Shown: positions 8,750-17,400 of the stretch, in pieces
Numbering within the stretch: position 1 is the first letter of the stretch
Layout of the letters: each line of letters begins with the position of its first letter
Assembly: GCA_023421955.1 (NCBI GenBank)
Contig: JAEZSE010000050.1
Span: forward strand, 124,001-188,000
Direction: 5' to 3'
DNA length: 64,000 nucleotides
DNA from: Bacillota bacterium
Lineage (GTDB): Bacteria; Bacillota; Clostridia; Christensenellales; UMGS416
Made by a program: the position numbers and the translations under genes
The notes under the pieces: generated by a model
Seen by the model: only the letters and a program-made list of their open reading frames with translations
Database searches by the model: none
Told to the model about the DNA's origin: nothing

Positions 8750-9652
8750 TCAACGCTCATGGTCCTCTCGCCTCTGCTGCCGCTGCTGATTGAGCGTTTT
8801 CTCCATTCTGCCGGAGATCTCGCTGGTTGCTTCACGAATAATGGAGAGCTCGTTACGCACCTCCTGTGGCGACATGCTCTCGAACATCTCCGGTGCCCGC
8901 TCAAAGCTAAATCCGCCCGTTTCCACGCCGTATTGCCGGCACAGCATGTAGGACGCGCAATAAGCGTGGAAACCGTGCTCGGAACGGACGTATTCGCCGT
9001 TGCCTCTGTCCATTTCAGCGTGGGCAAGCTCCTGCGCCAGCGCTCGGAAGATGCTGCTGGCGTCCATACCGCGCCGCACCAGGATATCTCGTTGATCCGG
9101 CTGGTAAAGGGCTTGAACGCCTTCCGGCAGCGAATCACTGATGCGGATGGGGACGGGAGAATGGTCCGTCAGCGCCTTGATGCGAGTGCGCTCGTCGGGG
9201 TAAACGGGGGTTTCCCGTCTCCGGATAGCCCCCGTCTGCGAGATGTCAAACACCTTTTTGGCGTTGTAGCTGATGCCGGTTGTGCCATCGTCGCGCTCAT
9301 ACTCATCACCAGGTTCCAGGATATAGAAGCCGGCTTCCTTCTTGCGGATGTACAAGCCTTGGTCCTTCCAGGAATCGAAGTCCTTGACCACGGTGGCATC
9401 GGGGCGCTGGGCAAGGATGAGCAGGGCGTTGGAGACGCTGTAGCGGCTGAATCGGCTCTGAACATCCAGGTATTTTTGGAAGGACGCGCCGTCGCCGGCA
9501 ACGGATATGGCAGCGTTGTCGATCATTCCGTAGACCAGCTCCCGCTGCTCCTTTTTCTGCTGTGCCCATGCCTCTTTGTCAAAAGGTTGATCGCGGAAGG
9601 CCGCTTGGCCGCCGCTCTCTTGCGGGGTGAAAAGATCGTCATAGGTGCTCAT
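8750..9652 (-). CDS. ArdC-N/LtrC-like protein with degenerate peptidase motif
   Basis: 300 residues. The N-terminal half (about 30-140) has the ArdC-type ssDNA-binding pattern FSRYSVSNALLILAQRPDAT. The C-terminal half holds ALAQELAHAEMD (about 208-219), which resembles the HExxH metallopeptidase helix of ArdC/ImmA proteins but reads ELAHA rather than HELAH, so it is probably inactive. ArdC proteins protect incoming single-stranded DNA from restriction. Good GAGGT site. It lies between PcfB and the coupling protein. Confidence 0.75.
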   Translation of the reverse strand: MSTYDDLFTPQESGGQAAFRDQPFDKEAWAQQKKEQRELVYGMIDNAAISVAGDGASFQKYLDVQSRFSRYSVSNALLILAQRPDATVVKDFDSWKDQGLYIRKKEAGFYILEPGDEYERDDGTTGISYNAKKVFDISQTGAIRRRETPVYPDERTRIKALTDHSPVPIRISDSLPEGVQALYQPDQRDILVRRGMDASSIFRALAQELAHAEMDRGNGEYVRSEHGFHAYCASYMLCRQYGVETGGFSFERAPEMFESMSPQEVRNELSIIREATSEISGRMEKTLNQQRQQRREDHER

Positions 9653-9658
9653 GGGTGT

Positions 9659-10456
9659 TTACCTCTCTTTCTTTTTTCTTTTGGATGGGGCCTTAGGCTG
9701 CGCGGAGGGAGTTGCTTGCTTTTCAGATTTCCGCTTCTCTCTGGCCGGTGTACGCTTCGGCTCCGCCTTCTTCCCACGGGCCTTCACGATTTCCCGCAGC
9801 TCTTGCCGGACGGATTTGCGTTTCGGCTCACTCATACCCTCGGCGGAGCTCCCGCTGCGCTCGGAGATAGGCTCGGACGGAAGGGATTTCTCCGTCGCTG
9901 CCATCGTAGGGTTTGGGTTATCGGCCCGCGGGGCTTCAGGCTCCGGTCGGCTAGCCATGAGTTCGTCGAGGAAGTCGTCGGCGTTCTTTTCTGCAGGCGT
10001 TCCTTTTTCGGCTGGTCCCTTTTCCTCAGAGGCTTTGGCTCTGCTGGCCTTGGACGTCAGGATTTCCTGCCTGATGGCGGCGGTATCGACGGCGGCGAGC
10101 TTGAAACGCTCTACGATGCGGGATATCTTGGATGCGTCTTCCACTCTGACCATGATGTCGCACATGCCGTCGATGCTCTTTTTGTCCCGTAGTACGCAGT
10201 AGAGTACGCCGTAACGGTTGGCCTCCATGGTGAACTTTTTGAGGTCCCCGTTCTTAACGGAGAAGACTTTCAGCTCCTTGCCGCTACGCAGCATCCCTTC
10301 CAGACGCGTCTTGCCCTTGGTCTTTTTTTGGTCGCGCAGCACGGCATACAGGTAGGTGGCGAGGTTCTTTGCGCCCGCGCCGGTGATTCTGGCGACCATC
10401 TCAATGCCTTTGAGGCTCATGCTGACGACCTGATCCGCCGCGTCGTTGCTGTTCAT
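9659..10456 (-). CDS. PcfB-family transfer protein
   Basis: 265 residues. The N-terminal 130 (MNSNDAADQVVSMSLKGIEM... through VRVEDASKISRIVERF) match PcfB (DUF3801), a partner linking relaxase and coupling protein in pCF10-type conjugation. The remaining half is a low-complexity Lys/Glu/Pro/Ala tail with PAEKGTPAEK repeats. AGGAGG precedes the ATG. The start lies 56 nt inside the 3' end of the relaxase gene, so the two are coupled. Confidence 0.85.
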   Translation of the reverse strand: MNSNDAADQVVSMSLKGIEMVARITGAGAKNLATYLYAVLRDQKKTKGKTRLEGMLRSGKELKVFSVKNGDLKKFTMEANRYGVLYCVLRDKKSIDGMCDIMVRVEDASKISRIVERFKLAAVDTAAIRQEILTSKASRAKASEEKGPAEKGTPAEKNADDFLDELMASRPEPEAPRADNPNPTMAATEKSLPSEPISERSGSSAEGMSEPKRKSVRQELREIVKARGKKAEPKRTPAREKRKSEKQATPSAQPKAPSKRKKKER

Positions 10457-11801
10457 GGGTCTGTTCCTCCTTTCGCTGTTCTTTCTCCTCTTGGTTCACC
10501 CGATGGAGTTTCTCCTTCATCGCATCGGATCGGGAGAGGATGCCCGCGCACAGTTTCACCTCCTTGCGTAGCGCACGTATTTGCCCGGAGAACTCGGCGA
10601 TCTGGCGCTTGTAGTCCTCGGTGTGCCCGTCATCCGTGCACCGCCGTAACCGGTGGTAGACGGACTTGCGGGCGTCGGTCAGGGATTTCATCTGCTCCTC
10701 CAGGACGGCCTGATACGATAAAAGCTGCTCCTTACTCGAAATGCCGTGAGCGCAGAGCAGCTTTGTCTGGGCGATGATATCATTCAGATGGCGGATATCC
10801 TCCCGCAACAAAAAGTGCGTCCTCTTGGGGGACGCACGGCTGCGGCGGGGCAGGATTCCCATCTTGTACAGGTAATGGAGATAGAGGGCCTGCAGGCCGG
10901 TGCGTTTTTTTGTGCCCTTGATGGAGCCTTTGACATAGCCTCGGCTTCGCCTGGGTTTCGGGTAAGGATGCGGTCGCCTGGGTACATGGTTGTGAAGGAT
11001 GCGCTGCTTGATGACTTCCTCGGTGTACTCTTCTCCGAGGGAGCGCAGCCGGATATACCGTTCCTTTCCAAGCGGGCGTACCGCCATGTGCTTCACACTG
11101 GTTTTGACCTCATAACCCTGCCGTTGCAGAGCGGCCACAAACTGCGTGAAGGTCATAGCCTCGGCAATCGCTCTGTCCACGTCCTCGCGGATGAGCCCCC
11201 GCCATGTGGATTTGCCATTCTGCTCGGCTCGCCATTCGGCGTAGTGCTTGGATTTACCACGCCGTGGGTTTTCGATGACGGATAGCGCATATTCACGGCA
11301 GAGCCGGTCGGAGGTCTTGCGCATCAAGGCGTATGTGGCGTTGTTGTCGTAATACCGCTTGCCGTCAACGAAAGAAACGGAGTTCAGCACGAAATGATTA
11401 TGAAGATGCTGCTTATCCAGATGGGTGGAGACGACCACCTCGAAGCGGTCGCCCCAAAGCTCCTGTGCCAGCTTGACGCCGATGGTGTGGGCGATCTCCG
11501 GGGTGGCTTCTCCGGGTGCGAAGGCTTGATAGCCGTGAAAGGCAAGAATGCCTTCCGCCTTTTGGTATTGGAGCTTAGTTTGAGACATCTGTATACAGGC
11601 CATGGCCGGATCGCAGTTGATGCCGGAAACGAAGAACTGCTTCTCCGTTTTTTTGTCCTGTTGCGCGTAGTCGAGCACATCGCGAAGGCCGCGGAAATCG
11701 GGATGGGAGAAGTCGATGTTCTCCGTCTTTTCGGGATTGGAAGCATAGTCGATCACACGGTCAAGCCGGTCGGTGACATCCCATATCGCCGTTGTTGCCG
11801 T
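10401..11801 (-). CDS. MOBP-type relaxase with a non-ATG start
   Basis: About 466 residues. Family N-termini read MATTxIWDV; here that reading begins at codon ACG (11801-11799) or one codon earlier at ATA. AAAGGAGGA lies 6-7 nt before the ACG. Motif I (VIDYASNPEKT) carries the likely catalytic Tyr, and motif III is HLDKQHLHNH, the His triad that binds the metal. The relaxase nicks oriT and leads the strand into the recipient. The long frame back to 12008 overlaps mobC and is not credible. The N-terminus overlaps the mobC 3' end by about 41 nt. Confidence 0.88.
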   Translation of the reverse strand, partial: TATTAIWDVTDRLDRVIDYASNPEKTENIDFSHPDFRGLRDVLDYAQQDKKTEKQFFVSGINCDPAMACIQMSQTKLQYQKAEGILAFHGYQAFAPGEATPEIAHTIGVKLAQELWGDRFEVVVSTHLDKQHLHNHFVLNSVSFVDGKRYYDNNATYALMRKTSDRLCREYALSVIENPRRGKSKHYAEWRAEQNGKSTWRGLIREDVDRAIAEAMTFTQFVAALQRQGYEVKTSVKHMAVRPLGKERYIRLRSLGEEYTEEVIKQRILHNHVPRRPHPYPKPRRSRGYVKGSIKGTKKRTGLQALYLHYLYKMGILPRRSRASPKRTHFLLREDIRHLNDIIAQTKLLCAHGISSKEQLLSYQAVLEEQMKSLTDARKSVYHRLRRCTDDGHTEDYKRQIAEFSGQIRALRKEVKLCAGILSRSDAMKEKLHRVNQEEKEQRKEEQTHEQQRRGGSGRQHEPQRH

Positions 11802-12132
11802 TATTGCTCCTCCTTTCCGGCGTCGTGAAAGCCGACTGTATATCCAAAATGGCTTTTCGCAGCTGATTCGCCTCATACATAAATACAGCCTTGTCGATGT
11901 GGCTTGTGGTGTTTGCCTTTGCCGCAAGCTGATTGAGATTATTACCGATAGCATGGAGCTCACGCATGAGGTTGAAATAGTCGGGATGGGGGCGTTCTTT
12001 GGGGACATAGCCGTTGATGAGAGTGCGCAAATAGCTCTCTTTTGTAAGCCCTGTTTTTTCTACATTGGCCTGGAGCCTCTTGTTTTCCTCTTGATTTAAC
12101 CATACTTGGATGCGGACGCCTCTCTTTCTCAA
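11761..12132 (-). CDS. MobC-like relaxosome protein
   Basis: 123 residues starting at TTG (RKRGVRIQVWLNQEENKRL), with a ribbon-helix-helix N-terminus and the MobC signature HAIGNNLNQLAAKAN at about 63-77. MobC opens the DNA around nic and helps the relaxase load. A GGGAGTTGAGG stretch precedes the TTG. It is the first gene after the putative oriT and overlaps the relaxase reading frame. Confidence 0.85.
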   Translation of the reverse strand: MRKRGVRIQVWLNQEENKRLQANVEKTGLTKESYLRTLINGYVPKERPHPDYFNLMRELHAIGNNLNQLAAKANTTSHIDKAVFMYEANQLRKAILDIQSAFTTPERRSNNGNNGDMGCHRPA

Positions 12133-12159
12133 TACCTCAACTCCCTTCCGTTGGTGTTT

Positions 12160-12197
12160 ATTGAAATAAAAGAAGCCGCCACAGGAAGTGACGGCTT
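12160..12197 (-). terminator. Terminator-like hairpin upstream of mobC
   Basis: The stem AAGCCG.CAC / GTG.CGGCTT has one mismatch, and CTTTTATTTC follows on the minus strand. It would end transcripts from the primase gene before mobC, or form part of the oriT structure. Confidence 0.5.
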
Positions 12198-12200
12198 AAA

Positions 12201-12300
12201 GGGGTCTTAGGGGCTCTGCCCCTAACAAGCGAATTTGGGCGACCGTTGGGAGACCAAATTCAGTGCTTGCTGCAACACGAGACAGCGGTCTCGCGTTGGG
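12201..12300. other. Probable origin of transfer (oriT)
   Basis: The non-coding gap upstream of mobC carries three inverted repeats in 90 nt: TTAGGGG/CCCCTAA (12207-12225), GAATTTGG/CCAAATTC (12231-12261) and CGAGAC/GTCTCG (12278-12293), with the sequence CAGTGCTTGCTGCAACA between the last two. Stacked repeats next to mobC and relaxase are the usual form of MOBP oriT regions. The nic site cannot be fixed by eye. Confidence 0.6.
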
Positions 12301-12364
12301 ATGTGATAATGATTGGCTTCATGGACCAGCCGAAAAAGAAGGCAGACCTATCGCTCCGAATGAT

Positions 12365-13321
12365 TCATCGGGCCTCATGCCAAGGTCGATGCCGATCCAT
12401 ATATTGCCGAAGACAGTCGTTCATGTCTTTGCCGCGTTTTGGTGGTTCGTCGGATATAGAATAGGATTGGGCTAAAAGTGTGATGATTGTTCTCGCAGCC
12501 ACACGACCGGTTAAATCATTGTCCAGATGCAGTGTCAGCGACTGAGTACTGGGATGATCCTTAAAGTACTGTACCAGAGCAGCTGGTGGGGTGCTCTCAT
12601 TGACATCACTCTTTGGCCTATAGACACCGGCTAGGGACAGGAGATGATCCTGTCGCCAATCCCGACCGGTAAGCAATTCCATTGTCCCATATGAAAGCAA
12701 GTCGATTGCGCTCTCGAACAGGTGCAGGCTTCGGCTTTCTTCTTTCGGCTGGATGGAGAAGGAGTATCGTTTATCGCTGCCGGCCACGTCACCTATATAG
12801 CGGGTTGTTCCGGTTCCCCGCACTGCACCGTATCGGGCGAGACCTTTTGGATCGAAGCCGACGAACACGGCATTGTGATGATCTCTGGACTCAAACAACC
12901 GTCCAGTCTGGATACAGAAGTTGACGATGTCCCGATGGATGCCGCGACTTGCGAGATATGCTATGGCGCGCTGATTATCTTCATTTGGTTCCGGCAGGAG
13001 CAGCCTTTTGGGCTTATCTATAGGTTTCGGAGGCTCTAAAGTGTGATATGGAACCAAGCATGTCTGCCCAAGAATAAGGTGTACGGCATCCGGCAGCGGC
13101 ATACCTCTGACCTTTATCAGGTAATCCAAGGCAGAACGGCCTCCGACGCCCCGTGACCACCAGCACCATTTGCCGTGGGAAATTTTAAGGCTGTCGTGAG
13201 TGCGGGTGGTGTAGACGTTGTCGGAGAGGCGAACCAATTCTTTAGGTTCGCAGGTTTGCAGGTAGGTCAGTAGGTCCATTTGCTTAGCGTCTTCGATTTG
13301 GGCATGTGTCACAAATGGCAT
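12365..13321 (-). CDS. DUF3991/Toprim DNA primase-like protein
   Basis: 318 residues from MPFVTHAQIEDAKQMDL, with GGAGGT about 4 nt before the ATG at 13321; the frame is open 78 nt further upstream. The N-terminal part contains GKWCWWSRGVGGRSALDYL (DUF3991 type). The C-terminal part shows Toprim acidic motifs: LHLFESAIDLLSY (Glu) and LTLHLDNDLTG (Asp-x-Asp). Such proteins are thought to prime complementary-strand synthesis after transfer. Divergent from hamA. Confidence 0.82.
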   Translation of the reverse strand: MPFVTHAQIEDAKQMDLLTYLQTCEPKELVRLSDNVYTTRTHDSLKISHGKWCWWSRGVGGRSALDYLIKVRGMPLPDAVHLILGQTCLVPYHTLEPPKPIDKPKRLLLPEPNEDNQRAIAYLASRGIHRDIVNFCIQTGRLFESRDHHNAVFVGFDPKGLARYGAVRGTGTTRYIGDVAGSDKRYSFSIQPKEESRSLHLFESAIDLLSYGTMELLTGRDWRQDHLLSLAGVYRPKSDVNESTPPAALVQYFKDHPSTQSLTLHLDNDLTGRVAARTIITLLAQSYSISDEPPKRGKDMNDCLRQYMDRHRPWHEAR

Positions 13322-13373
13322 ATTCACCTCCGACATTAGGAAAAGTTGGTTGATCCGGGGGGTGTCTATGAGA

Positions 13374-13430
13374 TATCGATATATAATGTCTTGGTTCACA
13401 CATGAAAAAGTATTACAATATATATCGATA
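13374..13430. repeat. 12-bp inverted repeat around a promoter
   Basis: TATCGATATATA (13374-13385) and its exact reverse complement TATATATCGATA (13419-13430) are 33 bp apart in the divergent gap between the primase and hamA. They bracket the promoter-like sequence at 13391-13419 and could be operator half-sites. Confidence 0.5.
13391..13419 (+). promoter_or_regulatory. Possible promoter upstream of hamAB
   Basis: TTGGTT and TACAAT are separated by 17 nt. It is the best sigma-70-like match on the plus strand before hamA, about 215 nt from the GTG. The hsdS fragment lies in the leader. Confidence 0.4.
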
Positions 13431-13467
13431 ATTAGGGAACGAGCGTATATGCGGGCGGATTACAGCA

Positions 13468-13556
13468 GTTGAAGTTACCCCTTTGCACCCCTCTTCCCTG
13501 AGCAGAAGCGCATCGTGGCGCGGGTGGAGAGACTGCTGGCAGCGGTGGAGGGGTAA
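13468..13556 (+). pseudogene. Remnant of an hsdS C-terminus
   Basis: One frame reads LKLPLCTPLP up to a TGA; shifting by one base continues EQKRIVARVERLLAAVEG and a stop at 13554-13556. Together they match the end of type I specificity subunits (PLPxxxEQKRIVARVE), with a frameshift and no 5' part. It lies on the strand opposite to the intact hsdS of this element and just before hamA, a scar of an earlier restriction system. Confidence 0.6.
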
Positions 13557-13633
13557 TTCCAAGGCGCGGCTGCTCGATTACAAGGGAAGATTATCTATTA
13601 GTGATTGTGTGTCATATCGGAGAGGAGGCTATT

Positions 13634-14422
13634 GTGGCTATAATCGGAGACCATCCCACGAATAGGCATCCTTATGGGGATTCACTTACTGCCGCTGATT
13701 CTATTGTTGCAACAACAATCCAGCACAGATCTCTGCTGGAGTGTGGACGAAACGAAGAATTTTTGGGCTATACGGTACAGGCCTTGCAACGCCATCATAT
13801 TGATGAAGCGACGCTTAGGCGTAGGCAGGAATTGATGCGCGAGCAAAACATCACAGGAGCTAATTACCAGCGAGTATCTCCATACCCTACCAATCCTAAT
13901 ACCCGGAAAGGTAATTTTGCAGAGATAGTGCTTGCTGAGTACCTTTTAGCAACAACAGACGCTCATATGCCTATTTATAGGCTTCGGTACAATCCTAATC
14001 CTGATCAAGCTATGAAGGGCGATGATGTTCTTCTGTTCGATTTGGATTCGCCGGAGCCCCGTATAATTGTCGGGGAATCTAAGTTCAGAGGAACGCCTAC
14101 GAGACAAGCAGTCTGTGATATTATAGAAGGGTTGGTTCGCTCGAACAAAAGCATGATTCCCGTCTCCCTTACCTTTGTTTCTGACAGGTTGTTCGGAAGC
14201 GGTAATGAAGCGTTGGGGCAAAAAGTGCTCAATTGCGTGAACCTAATTATCAGCAATAGAATAGATGTGCATTATGTGGGGTTTTTGCTCAGTAACACTA
14301 ATTCGAGCCAGTGTATTGAAACCCATGCGGTTTGCGATATGCGAAACCTCTTAATGCTTTCCTTAGGTATGGATACTCCAGAAAACATCGTTGAACAGGC
14401 GTTCCGGCAACTGGAGGCGTAA
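13634..14422 (+). CDS. hamA: Hachiman effector nuclease HamA (DUF1837)
   Basis: 262 residues from GTG at 13634, preceded by GGAGAGGAGG; an upstream in-frame GTG at 13601 lacks a site. The protein shows a PD-(D/E)XK-like nuclease core: KGNFAEIVLAEYL (about 92-104), KGDDVLLFD (about 128-136) and IIVGESKFRG (about 144-153), the Asp and E-x-K pair being the expected metal ligands. This matches the DUF1837 domain of HamA, which degrades DNA when released by its helicase partner HamB. The gene ends two bases before the hamB ATG. The DNA is more AT-rich than the flanking transfer genes, consistent with separate acquisition. Confidence 0.85.
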   Translation: MAIIGDHPTNRHPYGDSLTAADSIVATTIQHRSLLECGRNEEFLGYTVQALQRHHIDEATLRRRQELMREQNITGANYQRVSPYPTNPNTRKGNFAEIVLAEYLLATTDAHMPIYRLRYNPNPDQAMKGDDVLLFDLDSPEPRIIVGESKFRGTPTRQAVCDIIEGLVRSNKSMIPVSLTFVSDRLFGSGNEALGQKVLNCVNLIISNRIDVHYVGFLLSNTNSSQCIETHAVCDMRNLLMLSLGMDTPENIVEQAFRQLEA

Positions 14423-14424
14423 GT

Positions 14425-17400
14425 ATGAGCATCCCTGCGAAGATTGCCAAGGATACGGCTACCCGCTTGCTGAGCGGTAGATCTCAGAATCTCAGCGCTC
14501 AATCCGATGCGCGGCATATTCTTCAAGAAGTGAATGAACTTGAAGAAAACTATCCCCAATTTGATACGCTCCTCACCGAAAAAGCCACACATATCGCTTA
14601 TGCACTGATTGCTTGCGGATGTTCCATAATAGAAAATGATGATGCAAAAGGCGATGATTATACATACGGCTTGAGTCTGTTAGAAAAGGCTGGAGCAATT
14701 CTATTTGACACATATGGTCAAAACAAAACCGAGGAATTTTCAAAGGATTACAACCTTTTGATTGCTGGGATGTCGCTATATGCATCAAAACAGTTTTCGA
14801 GAGCGTACATAGCCATTAAACATATTGGCGTAGATTTTGTTGCAGGACAGATTATTTCCGATTTCATTCGGAAGGACTTCCGTTCATTAGTTAGCAATAT
14901 CAACCGTGCTTGGTTTTCGGCTTGCTCTGATGAAACAGACTTACGAGTTCTGGATGAATGGGTAATTGCACATGAGATAGCACGTTGTTTTATGATGTTA
15001 ATGGATTTTGTATTTTCAGGAAATAGCGATGCCTTTTTAAGGATAGATGAATTACTCAGTGAGCTACTTGCTATAGCTGCGGAAGATATTTTAACCTTAT
15101 ATTGGCTTATTGTCCGTTTGCTGAAAATTCTTTTCACATCATATGAGAACGCTTCATTATGGACGCTTTTGCCGCCATTATTGCCAATGGACGCGTTAAC
15201 CGATGAATACATCAGGCTACTGGGGAGTTTTCGCTCGCCGATTACAGAATTATGGACATCACAAATCGATGCTCTAAATACAGCTTTAGGCAACAATACC
15301 GGCGCTGTCATAAATTTACGAACAAGTGCAGGAAAAACACGTGTCGCTGAGCTGGCAATTCTCCAATCTCTCATGAAAAATGCTGACTCAAAAGCACTAT
15401 ATCTGGCACCATTTCGTTCACTGGCGTTTGAGATTGAAGATAACCTAAGCAAAGTGTTTTCACCGCTTGGTTATACTGTTACACACTTATACGGAAGCGC
15501 CTCCGTAAATCCATCTGACTTCGAAATGCTTGCTTCGTCAAATATTATAATAGCGACGCCAGAAAAGGCAAAAGCCCTCATTCGCTGTGATCCTGCCATT
15601 GCAGATGGATTGAACGTGATTATTATTGACGAAGGGCATTTATTGGGTGCGAATGAACGAAATATTCGAAACGAGTCATTCATTAATCACATTAAAGATT
15701 TTGCTACAAAAAACCAAATACGGGTAGTCTTATTATCCGCAGTATTGCCAAACGCTGATGAATTAGCGGAATGGATAACAGGCGACTCTTCTTTAGTAGC
15801 CAAATCAGAATGGAAGCCTTCTCTTGAGAGAACGGGTCTGTTGCTTTGGGATGGCGAAGATGTGAGGCTTGAGTGGAATAGCGACGGCAGTCCTTTTAAT
15901 CCCAATTTTATAAGGAAACATCCTCTTGGTTTTGGACGAAGGAGAAATGGATTTCCGAACGATAAAACCGAAGCGGTCGCTGCAACCGCCGTGCGCTTGG
16001 CTAACAGCGGCACCGTAATGATTTTTTCAGCGAAAGCGAATTCCATCACTAACATTGCTGGGGCAGTACTTTTAGCTATGGGGGAGAATCCTGAGGACTA
16101 TCCTTGGGATGTAACGCCTTGGGAACTTTTTGAAAGCGTCTGCATAGAGGAACTGGAAAGCGATAGCATTATTCTTCGGGCTGCGCGAAAAGGTGTTATA
16201 TGCCATAACAACCGCCTTCCAACACAAGTCCGCATAGCGATGGAACACCTAATGCGTTCAAAACAACCATTAATAATTATTGCCTCCACTACATTAGGGC
16301 AAGGTGTCAATGTCGGAATATCGACGGTGATTGTGTCTACTCCGTACTACAGTGACGAAAGTATTTCTAATGCCGATTTTTGGAATGTGTGTGGTCGTGC
16401 TGGTCGTGCTTATTCTGATTATGAAGGCAAAATTCTCTATGCAATTGACATCTCCAAAAAACAGAAGTCTTGGCAAATCAATAGAAATCGCAAACTTGCA
16501 AATCAATATTTCAACAAAAACAGGATCGGAAAAGCAAAAAGCGGAATATTGTTCGCAATTAGTGCTATACACAGCATTGCACGAAAAGCCGGTGTAGATT
16601 TCGAATCCCTCATTGAAATCGTTGCAAACGATACTGTTCAAACGTCTCTGCCAGAAGAAGCGAGCAGAGACATAAGTTTTATCTTTGAGCTCTTTGATGA
16701 TGAGCTTCTTTCAATGCATGAGGATTTTTCAGACGATGACGATACTCTGGATTGGGCAGACGATTTACTCAGAAACTCGTTAGCCATCATCCAAGTTGAG
16801 CATGAACAGGGGAAACTGGAATATATCTCTTTGCTTAAAGCTCGAATAACGGGACTTATCAGGCGTTTTCCAAATCGTGATTTCAGAAAACGCTTGATTT
16901 CCACAAGCATTCCGCTGTCGGTATCACAAGCCATGCTCAACGATGTCGACTATTTTAAACGGCTTGCCGAGCAGTATTGTATAGAAGCAGAAAGCACGCC
17001 TAATAAGGTAGCTATATTATCCCAATATATAAAACTGGTCGAAGACTGGGTATTCAGCCACGCGGATTTTCTCATCGAAGATCAAGTGAATCAAACACTT
17101 CTTGAAAAAATTCGTATCGATTGGCTTGGCGGCACAGCGCTTAAGATAATCGCTGATATAGATAAAAATGCAGAAAAAGCAACCAAGGAATTCTATGGCT
17201 ATACTCTTCCGTGGTTACTGAATGCTATCGCTCAGATGTTCGATCCTTTTTTTGAAGAGCAATTGCGTAGAGTGTATTCAACATTTGCAATGTTGGTTGA
17301 GATTGGGCTTCCAAGCGAAGTGGCAGCAAACATCTATTTAGCAGGGGTTCGTTCAAGGCAAGTTTCTTTGGAGTTGTCGCTGTTAGAGTTAATGAAGGAG

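Noticed and set aside
8369..10192. 607-residue plus-strand open frame
   Set aside because: Antisense to virD4, the 63-residue gene, the ArdC-like gene and pcfB, which are all recognisable; composition is that of a GC-rich shadow and there is no start signal.
11802..12008. Upstream extension of the relaxase
   Set aside because: The residues there are an out-of-frame reading of mobC and do not resemble relaxases.
13483..13665. 60-residue plus-strand frame before hamA
   Set aside because: Trp/Arg-rich reading of the hsdS remnant in the wrong frame; no start signal.
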